From Larus michahellis (Eukaryota > Chordata > Aves > Charadriiformes > Laridae): DNA of 64,000 nt. Shown here in pieces: positions 60,501 through 64,000 of the stretch. The stretch covers positions 159,662,678 through 159,726,677 of the forward strand of contig NC_133897.1 of NCBI RefSeq assembly GCF_964199755.1, given 5' to 3'. The translations under genes and the position numbers were made by a program. The notes under the pieces were generated by a model that saw only the letters and a list, made by a program, of their open reading frames with translations, ran no database searches and was not told the origin of the DNA. Within the stretch, counting starts at the first letter, position 1. Each line of letters starts with the position of its first letter.

Positions 60501-62749
60501 CATGGAAATGATGTCCATGCTTTTCCACCATGGTAGTTTACTTCTCTGATATCTACTAGAGATACAGCAGATGAGCATGCAGCTATCTCCAAGACTCTCT
60601 GAATCCAAATTCTGCCTAACTTTGTGATCACTTGTTCATGTGCTCATACCTTGAATTGTTTTTAGATCTGGAACTTTGGAAATTTGAACTTCCAGATTAT
60701 TTCCTCATTCAATATGTTTAAGCTTATTGAAACCTTCTGACTCAAACCCTCTCGTCCTGTTATTTTAGGGTTGCTCATCTGTTGACCTCCACTCATTTAA
60801 CTGGCATGCTTTTTTAAGACTGAAACACATTTTTTGAAGCAGAGTATTAGAACTTGAAAAATTGAGACTAAAATTTGCCTTCTTGAATTTTGACAGTGAT
60901 CTTCAGCTCCTGAAAGAACATAAGAACTGCCATAAAACACCCATGTTGCTACAAATCTTCTCTCACAAAAGGGATAGTGGTAAATATCCTATCCTTAAAT
61001 ATCTTCCCAGGTTTCAGCAATCAGCCTTTAAGGGCATTCTTGAGGCCAAGGTCTCATATTTCTGTTTAAAAAAACTCTGCTGATCTTATCTTGCAGGAAT
61101 TTATATAGTCTTTATTTGAACCTATTTGTATTTACAGCCTCTTTAACATTCAGTGACAGAAAGGTCCAGAAAGCATTTCTGAAGTGCAGGGAATAGCACA
61201 AGACTACTGTGCAAGATGGGAAAACAAGTGAGACAGCTGCAGGAAATGTGGTTATGTGACTCCTTCTCCTTTAATTCCAACAGCACTAGACACCCTCGCA
61301 AGAATTAGCAGAGATGAATCTGTGTAGGTAGAAAAAATGTCATTTTTTTTTTCTGGTATAGCAGTGATTGATATAGCAGCAGAAATTTTTTTGGAAAACA
61401 GGTTCCATTAATAAGATCCATAAATCTTCTTGTACATACTAAGAAAAAAATAAAAATAACAGCTACCATAAGTGACAAATTTTGAATGTGTTTTGGGAGA
61501 AGATCTTTAAAAAAACAAACAAACTTACTAGTATTAGAACAATATAGGACATAAGGAAGGGGAAGGTCAGGTACTACTCTGGGTACTTTCCCAGCTGAGA
61601 ACTACATAATACATGGGACACCACTGTTGCAGAGTGCAGTTGCCTGCCTGCATCTCACCACCATTTTGGCGTTCTTAAACATAAACATGGTGAAACAGGT
61701 CTTCCAGAGATGATTCAAGAAATATCGCTGCATTACTGTAACACAATGAATCTCTTATTTCTTATATGCATAGTGTATTTTCAAGGTTATTCTACAGGTA
61801 GCCATAAGTTAAGGTTCATCTGAGTGTTAGAAACCACCTGAGAATTATTTTTGTCTGAGCACTTCTATTTTAGCACTTGCTCTGGCAAAGGCCAAATGGG
61901 ACCATAGGCATGTTTTAGTGGCAGTCATATTCTGCTGTCTCTGCTATGATGCTAGAAAACTGATGTTCTCACTCCTTGTCTTCTCACTCTTGTGTTATCG
62001 CTATTAAATAGTAGACAAAAATGCCAATTGATGAGTTTGTGTGGAAAATGTGGACGCACAGGTCTCAGCTATGTCACGTTTTCGTCTCCTTCATAGGAAG
62101 TTGTTGCTTGGTCAGCCCCAAATAAAAGCAGCAGTGAAAAAAGATCTACCAGATCATCTCCTTGCTGCTTATAGTGGCACAAGATTGCTTTCCCCAGTGG
62201 GATAATACGTATCATCAGCAACGAAGCACAAAAGTACAATTTTCTTAGGTAGCACGTAAGAAACAAAACCAAAACAATCCCTGATTCCCAGTCACTTAGC
62301 AAAGAGGCACTGTTATGAGTCTGGATCATGTTTTACTTCAACACTGGAAGCAGCAGGCCACATCATGTCAAACTTTTGTAACCCAAACTTCCCATTTATC
62401 TCAGCAGGGCTTCTGCTTAAAAACATAACGTAATGTCAGTAGATGCTGCTGCCTTACGTGAAAACATGTAGCTGCAGATAACATGATACAAAAGTAGTTA
62501 ATATTGGGAAAAAAGGAAGAAATATTTATGAACAGTTTTGGGGAACAAGCAGATTTTACTGGTTCATTCCATGTCAGTCCTAGAAATGTTATCCCGCTGT
62601 TTCCCCAAGAGCACCTTCAGATATATAGAAATATATTTCTGTATTTACCTGGAAGAAGGAAGTAAGCTTTGGATAGCGGTGATAAATACAAGAACAATAA
62701 ATGCGCACACCAAGTTTGATTTGAATACTTCATCCCGCATTTGAGAATA
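27081..62749 (-). CDS. ADCY8: ADCY8 (adenylyl cyclase type 8), 3' half of gene, ten exons; 5' part outside window
   Basis: Membrane adenylyl cyclase converting ATP to cAMP and pyrophosphate. Type 8 is the neuronal isoform stimulated by Ca2+/calmodulin. Ten minus-strand exons with GT donors and AG acceptors join without a frame break: 62749-62649, 57635-57434, 54102-54013, 52673-52501, 49586-49505, 43958-43800, 40631-40485, 33801-33709, 29183-29069 and 27568-27081. Together they are 1650 nt, giving 549 residues plus TAA. The order is TM7-12, then the C2a cyclase domain, then the C2b tail. Isoform 8, rather than 1 or 3, is shown by the tail [19 protein letters not shown], the calmodulin-binding segment specific to type 8. 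The first codon at 62749 is in phase 0, so the upstream exon ends on a codon boundary beyond 64000. Mammalian AC8 is about 1250 residues, so a little under half is here. No stops or frameshifts are seen. Identity comes from recalled family sequence, not a database search. Confidence 0.97.
27569..29068 (-). other. ADCY8 intron 17/18
   Basis: 1.5 kb, donor GTAAGC, acceptor AATAG. The acceptor is preceded by two T runs broken by AA, an unusually long pyrimidine tract. It contains the reverse MIR-like relic; otherwise nothing is recognised. Confidence 0.9.
28662..28768 (-). mobile_element. MIR-like CORE-SINE relic, reverse orientation (ADCY8 intron 17/18)
   Basis: Plus-strand text reads as reversed MIR: CTATTACCCCTTTACTGCAG, then AAGACAGAGAGATTACTTAG and AAGCCTGGGGTTAGGTCTGG. 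These correspond to the MIR blocks tattatccccattttacag, aggcacagagaggttaag and gagccgggattcgaacccagg. It is in the same sense as ADCY8 and heavily diverged. Confidence 0.5.
29069..29183 (-). CDS. ADCY8: ADCY8 exon 17 equivalent (C2a helix)
   Basis: 115 nt, acceptor CCTCAG, donor GTAAGC. It reads [20 protein letters not shown] then [18 protein letters not shown], plus one base of a Gly codon. It is the C2a helix and strand leading to RIGISHG. The downstream intron reads open for a further stretch on the minus strand, but that is non-coding. Confidence 0.97.
29184..33708 (-). other. ADCY8 intron 16/17
   Basis: 4.5 kb, donor GTAAGA, acceptor CTCAG. Nearly half is the antisense CR1. The 29190-31026 part holds no recognisable element; short ORFs there have no splice context. 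Confidence 0.9.
31027..33208 (+). mobile_element. CR1 LINE, 5'-truncated, broken reverse-transcriptase ORF
   Basis: About 2.2 kb of avian CR1 in the ADCY8 intron between exons 17 and 16, antisense to the gene. Translated plus-strand segments match CR1 ORF2: [20 protein letters not shown], then [38 protein letters not shown], the RT catalytic FADD coded at 32318-32329, and [13 protein letters not shown]. In-frame stops occur at 31751 (TAG), 32132 (TGA) and 32402 (TGA). The frame shifts near 32710-32740, so the copy is dead. The natural ORF end (TAG at 33088) and the 3' UTR ending in ATTCTGTGATTCTATG are present. ORF1 and the endonuclease are missing, the usual 5' truncation. Confidence 0.93.
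33709..33801 (-). CDS. ADCY8: ADCY8 exon 16 equivalent (purine-binding lysine segment)
   Basis: 93 nt, 31 codons, phase 0 at both ends; acceptor TATTAG, donor GTAAGA. It encodes [20 protein letters not shown] followed by [11 protein letters not shown]. The [11 protein letters not shown] motif contains the C2 lysine that recognises the adenine ring of ATP in class III cyclases. The exon lies about 500 bp from the 3' end of the large intronic CR1. Confidence 0.97.
37809..37836. promoter_or_regulatory. Near-palindrome centred on a homeodomain-type CTAATTAG core
   Basis: A 28-bp near-palindrome in ADCY8 intron 15/16. AATAAAG on the left and CTTTATT on the right flank a perfect CTAATTAG core (37819-37826), which contains the homeodomain consensus TAATTA. 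A further TTTATTAATTA follows directly. The surrounding 37.7-38.0 kb is rich in ATTA-type words and free of recognisable repeats. Binding is inferred only. Confidence 0.4.
38106..38434 (+). mobile_element. CR1 LINE 3' end fragment (ADCY8 intron 15/16)
   Basis: About 330 bp. It starts near GGGCCTACAAGAAAGCTGA and carries the same 3' blocks as the 14 kb copy (GAGACACTGGAACCTGTTGC, CCATCCCTGGAAG), with the terminal ATTCTATGATTCTAT. It is antisense to ADCY8. A short ORF inside ([11 protein letters not shown]...) is the decayed C terminus of CR1 ORF2, not a separate gene. Confidence 0.93.
38795..38880 (+). mobile_element. Possible MIR-like fragment (ADCY8 intron 15/16)
   Basis: AAAGTCAATTACCCTTTCGT, GCTTTGTTTTCCGCCTATG, AAATTAAGATAATA and TAGCTCCCACC follow the order of the MIR 3' half (aagtcacttaacctctctgtgcc, tcagtttcctcatctgtaaaatg, ggataata). 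It is short and diverged, and chance similarity is not excluded. Confidence 0.35.
39063..39087. repeat. (AAAAC)n simple repeat
   Basis: About four and a half AAAAC units (AAAACAAAACAAAAC...) in ADCY8 intron 15/16. It is a simple microsatellite. Confidence 0.9.
40485..40631 (-). CDS. ADCY8: ADCY8 exon 15 equivalent (C2a cyclase core)
   Basis: 147 nt, 49 codons, phase 0 at both ends; acceptor TCTTTTAG, donor GTAATA. It begins [20 protein letters not shown] and ends in [14 protein letters not shown]. This is the first beta-alpha part of the class III cyclase fold in C2a ([11 protein letters not shown] core strand; [15 protein letters not shown] helix). The C2 half lacks the metal-binding aspartates that C1 supplies, as expected for mammalian-type cyclases. 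Confidence 0.97.
42142..42353 (+). mobile_element. CR1 LINE 3' end fragment (ADCY8 intron 14/15)
   Basis: About 210 bp with the GAGGCACTGGAACAGGTTGC block, the CCATCCCTGGAGGTGTTCAA block and a terminal ATTCTGTGATTCTGTG. It is severely 5'-truncated and antisense to ADCY8. It sits about 1.5 kb from exon 15 and 1.4 kb from exon 14. The GTGGAACTAGATGATCT tail matches the other tail copies in this window. Confidence 0.93.
43150..43640 (-). mobile_element. Older CR1 LINE fragment, minus strand (ADCY8 intron 14/15)
   Basis: Plus-strand reading shows the reversed CR1 tail: TCATAGACCCAGAAGTTGGA AGGGACC, then GGTTGAATATCTCCAAGG, CTCTCAGCCTTTCCTTAC, CGCCCTCCACTAG and CACTCCAGGTGTGGCC. These are typical blocks of CR1 read backwards. 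It is more diverged than the 42 kb copy and has lost a clear octamer tail, so it is an older insertion. It is the only clear CR1 here in the same orientation as ADCY8, and it ends about 160 bp from exon 14. Confidence 0.82.
43800..43958 (-). CDS. ADCY8: ADCY8 exon 14 equivalent (signalling helix, start of C2)
   Basis: 159 nt, 53 codons, phase 0 at both ends; acceptor AACTATAG, donor GTATGT. It starts [20 protein letters not shown] and ends [19 protein letters not shown]. The charged heptad-like segment is the helix linking TM12 to the C2 domain, and NILPSHVA is the conserved entry to the cyclase fold. Confidence 0.97.
43959..49504 (-). other. ADCY8 intron 13/14
   Basis: 5.5 kb, donor GTAATG, acceptor CTATAG. 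No transposon is recognised apart from the short TA repeat. Several ORFs of 80-130 codons occur on both strands; none shows a domain, splice sites or ADCY8-like residues. Confidence 0.88.
44739..44752. repeat. (TA)n short microsatellite
   Basis: A run of TA dinucleotides in ADCY8 intron 13/14, flanked by GTATGCA and AAGCGCACATTCATATATAC. Confidence 0.8.
49505..49586 (-). CDS. ADCY8: ADCY8 exon 13 equivalent (TM12)
   Basis: 82 nt, acceptor TTTTCCAG, donor GTAATG. After completing the split codon (GA|C, Asp) it reads [18 protein letters not shown] and then LAVFYHGQQ. The hydrophobic stretch is TM12, the last membrane helix. HGQQ leads into the cytoplasmic signalling helix of the next exon. Phase at the 3' end is 0. 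Confidence 0.95.
49587..52500 (-). other. ADCY8 intron 12/13, with a purine-rich plus strand
   Basis: 2.9 kb, donor GTAAGT, acceptor TTCCAG. From about 49900 to 51000 the plus strand is strongly purine-rich (many GGAAAG, GAAGAAA words), so the transcribed RNA is pyrimidine-rich. This explains a 168-codon Ser/Phe/Pro/Leu-rich ORF on the minus strand. No family is assigned. Confidence 0.85.
50947..50970. promoter_or_regulatory. AP-1-type site inside a near-palindrome
   Basis: CTATGCGATGA and TCATCGGCATAG form a 24-bp near-palindrome whose centre is TGAGTCA (50955-50961), the AP-1 consensus. It lies in ADCY8 intron 12/13. A 7-bp match alone is expected by chance in a window this size; the symmetric flanks make it slightly less ordinary. 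Confidence 0.35.
52501..52673 (-). CDS. ADCY8: ADCY8 exon 12 equivalent (TM10-TM11)
   Basis: 173 nt, acceptor TGTTCAG, donor GTAAGT. It encodes [20 protein letters not shown] (TM10), then [20 protein letters not shown] (TM11), then [17 protein letters not shown] plus two bases (GA) of a split codon. The last part is the short extracellular loop before TM12. See the findings for the residue inserted at the junction with the next exon. Confidence 0.96.
52674..54012 (-). other. ADCY8 intron 11/12
   Basis: 1.3 kb, donor GTATTT, acceptor TTCAG. No repeat or other feature is recognised. The donor GTATTT departs from the GTAAGT consensus at positions +4 and +5, which fits a weaker site on the cassette exon. 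Confidence 0.88.
54013..54102 (-). CDS. ADCY8: ADCY8 exon 11 equivalent (extracellular glycosylation loop, likely cassette exon)
   Basis: 90 nt, exactly 30 codons, phase 0 at both ends; acceptor TTCACAG, donor GTATTT. It encodes [20 protein letters not shown] and then [10 protein letters not shown], the loop between TM9 and TM10 on the outer face. It holds two N-glycosylation sequons, NQT and NSS, and two cysteines. The mammalian AC8-B splice form lacks a 30-residue extracellular segment that carries N-glycosylation sites. This exon has the size, phase and content expected of that cassette. Skipping it would keep the frame. Confidence 0.96.
54103..57433 (-). other. ADCY8 intron 10/11
   Basis: 3.3 kb, donor GTAAGC, acceptor TTCACAG. 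It contains the TTA/TTG tract at 56.2 kb. No other element is recognised. Confidence 0.88.
56191..56262. repeat. Degenerate TTA/TTG trinucleotide tract
   Basis: A low-complexity stretch of ATTATTAATTATTA followed by TTGTTGCTGTTGTGTTGTT-like units in ADCY8 intron 10/11. It is a decayed trinucleotide microsatellite. Confidence 0.7.
57434..57635 (-). CDS. ADCY8: ADCY8 exon 10 equivalent (TM8-TM9)
   Basis: 202 nt, acceptor TTCCCAG, donor GTAAGC. It encodes [20 protein letters not shown] (TM8), a short cytoplasmic turn [19 protein letters not shown], and a second hydrophobic helix [17 protein letters not shown] (TM9). The NET sequon in INETYLAR lies in the predicted cytoplasmic turn, so it is unlikely to be glycosylated. 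Reading past the donor gives VSL and a stop, which is intron sequence. The exon ends on a complete Ile codon, so the next exon enters in phase 0. Confidence 0.96.
57636..62648 (-). other. ADCY8 intron 9/10
   Basis: 5.0 kb, donor GTAAAT, acceptor CCCAG. No clear transposon. 59080-59340 carries wording (CTGTTTAGGTGCCTGAG) similar to the LTR-like patches at 3.7 and 37.1 kb, so it may be an old repeat. Confidence 0.85.
62649..62749 (-). CDS. ADCY8: ADCY8 exon 9 equivalent (TM7)
   Basis: 101 nt, acceptor TTCTAG, donor GTAAAT. It reads [17 protein letters not shown] and continues through a hydrophobic stretch ([13 protein letters not shown]) to PSS, ending two bases into an Arg codon. The polar start is the end of the cytoplasmic C1b region and the hydrophobic run is TM7, the first helix of the second membrane cassette. 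The split codon AG|G joins the next exon to give SSRVIPM. Exon number assumes the 18-exon mammalian gene structure. Confidence 0.96.
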
Positions 62750-64000
62750 CTAGAATAGAAACAAAGAAGAGTAAATTAGCTGTTAACCCAGGCAGTAGTT
62801 TAATAAAGACTGATACATATAGGAGACTTCGGGGAAATTATCAGGAAGAGCTAATAAATCAATAAACCTGAATTTGTTTTTAAAAATGAAACACAACAAA
62901 TAAATCATTAATAAGCTGGTAAAATACTTAAACCAAGAGAGAAAAACTCTGTAATTATTTGCTTTAAAAGTCCTCAGGTAGGTACTAAGGGCTTGTGCTG
63001 CTGACTGGAATACTAAATACTTAATAGCATAACAAAAGGAACCATGGATTTCCTCACCTGAAGGCAAACACTGAAGTCACTTGCAACTCTGCGTGCATGA
63101 CATCATGGAGGTGTCTCCACACTTGCCAAATTGAGGCCATTATGTTTTCTTTTTTACTTTTCTTTTTGAAGAAAAATATGTAGTTTGGGACATTCTGTGA
63201 TTATTTGGGATGTGGGTCATGATCTCTGTGTCCTAACTTACCCAGAGACTGTGCAGACACTTGGCAATATGGGCATTCTCCAAGGAGAAAATAAAGATAT
63301 TACGTAAAAGACAATTTGAGGTGTATTATTATTATGATGATGATTTATTGCAAAAGTATTTTTCTCCAGCATATCAAACCATTGATAATACTAGCGGTTC
63401 CCCTTTTATAGAGTTACCAAGAAAAGGAGTAACGGATACATTGGTGAATCACAGTAAGTCAGTTAAAAATTACCCAAGTCCTCAGCTGGTATTTATCACT
63501 GCTAATTCAATTAAACTCCAATTGTTTACAGCAGATGAATATTGGTCCATAGACATATTTTTGTAAATCTTTTTATCCTATACTCATGCCCCTAAATTTT
63601 GTTCACCTAGTAAAAAATCCCACAGATGCTTGCCCCGGTAATTTTTTCTCCTCTGAACAACAACTCCATTTTATTTAATCTCTTGCAGTTTTGAAAGCAC
63701 TGAGAATTACATGTCCAGACAAAAGGAAATCAAAGTCAAAGAGATATCAGATATCAGACTCTTTCTCCAACAATTCAGAAATAAGGCAAACTGCAGTTAT
63801 AAATGCCTAGAGAGCATTATCATAGAGAAAAATTAAAACCAATTAAGAAATGTATCAGGAACATACTTTGAGAGAGGTCAACTATGAACCGCATTTTATA
63901 TGTAATCTGCTTTTGAAGGAAGATCCTATCTAGACTTAGATGATATTCACTATACGGACTTTTGGTTGGGACTTCATCTCAGCTATAAACGTCTGGTCAA
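62750..64000 (-). other. ADCY8 intron 8/9, partial, running off the window
   Basis: 1.25 kb to the right edge. No further ADCY8 exon can be read on the minus strand here. The short plus-strand ORF near 63261-63566 has no recognisable domain. Confidence 0.8.

Noticed and set aside
1..64000. tRNA, rRNA, snRNA or miRNA genes, CRISPR arrays, bacterial-type operons
   Set aside because: None recognised on either strand; the hairpins seen are too short or too decayed for a miRNA precursor call.

Overview
The window is vertebrate nuclear DNA, almost certainly from a bird. It is AT-rich, has short exons with GT-AG splice sites, and carries several CR1 LINE copies ending in the diagnostic 3' octamer repeat (ATTCTATG-like). 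There are no bacterial-type operons, and almost every open reading frame is a chance ORF.

The one protein-coding gene is the 3' half of ADCY8, the Ca2+/calmodulin-stimulated adenylyl cyclase type 8, on the minus strand. Ten exons can be read between 62749 and 27081. They join in a single frame of 1650 nt (549 residues plus stop). They encode transmembrane segments 7-12, the glycosylated extracellular loop, the complete C2a catalytic domain and the C2b tail with its IQ-like calmodulin-binding motif. By the 18-exon mammalian gene model these are exons 9 to 18. The first half of the protein (N terminus, TM1-6, C1) lies beyond the right edge.

Layout: 1-27010 is non-coding DNA downstream of ADCY8. 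It holds a young CR1 3' end (about 14068-14339), a probable old CR1 relic (6185-6440), a MIR-like CORE-SINE relic (9688-9800), a decayed inverted-repeat element (9187-9240), a compact hairpin (7633-7672) and several stretches that look like candidate conserved enhancers. 27081-62749 is the ADCY8 gene body. Its introns contain a long but broken CR1 with reverse-transcriptase sequence (about 31027-33208), two short plus-strand CR1 tails (38.1 kb and 42.1 kb), one older minus-strand CR1 (43.15-43.64 kb), MIR-like fragments and simple repeats. 62750-64000 is the 3' part of the next intron, with no recognisable exon.

I found no RNA gene, CRISPR array, complete mobile element or new biological system. 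The points most worth checking are the 90-nt in-frame glycosylation-loop exon (the exon missing from the known AC8-B isoform), a one-residue insertion at the exon 12/13 junction, poly(A) signals very close to the stop codon, and some unexplained palindromic or compositionally odd non-coding segments.
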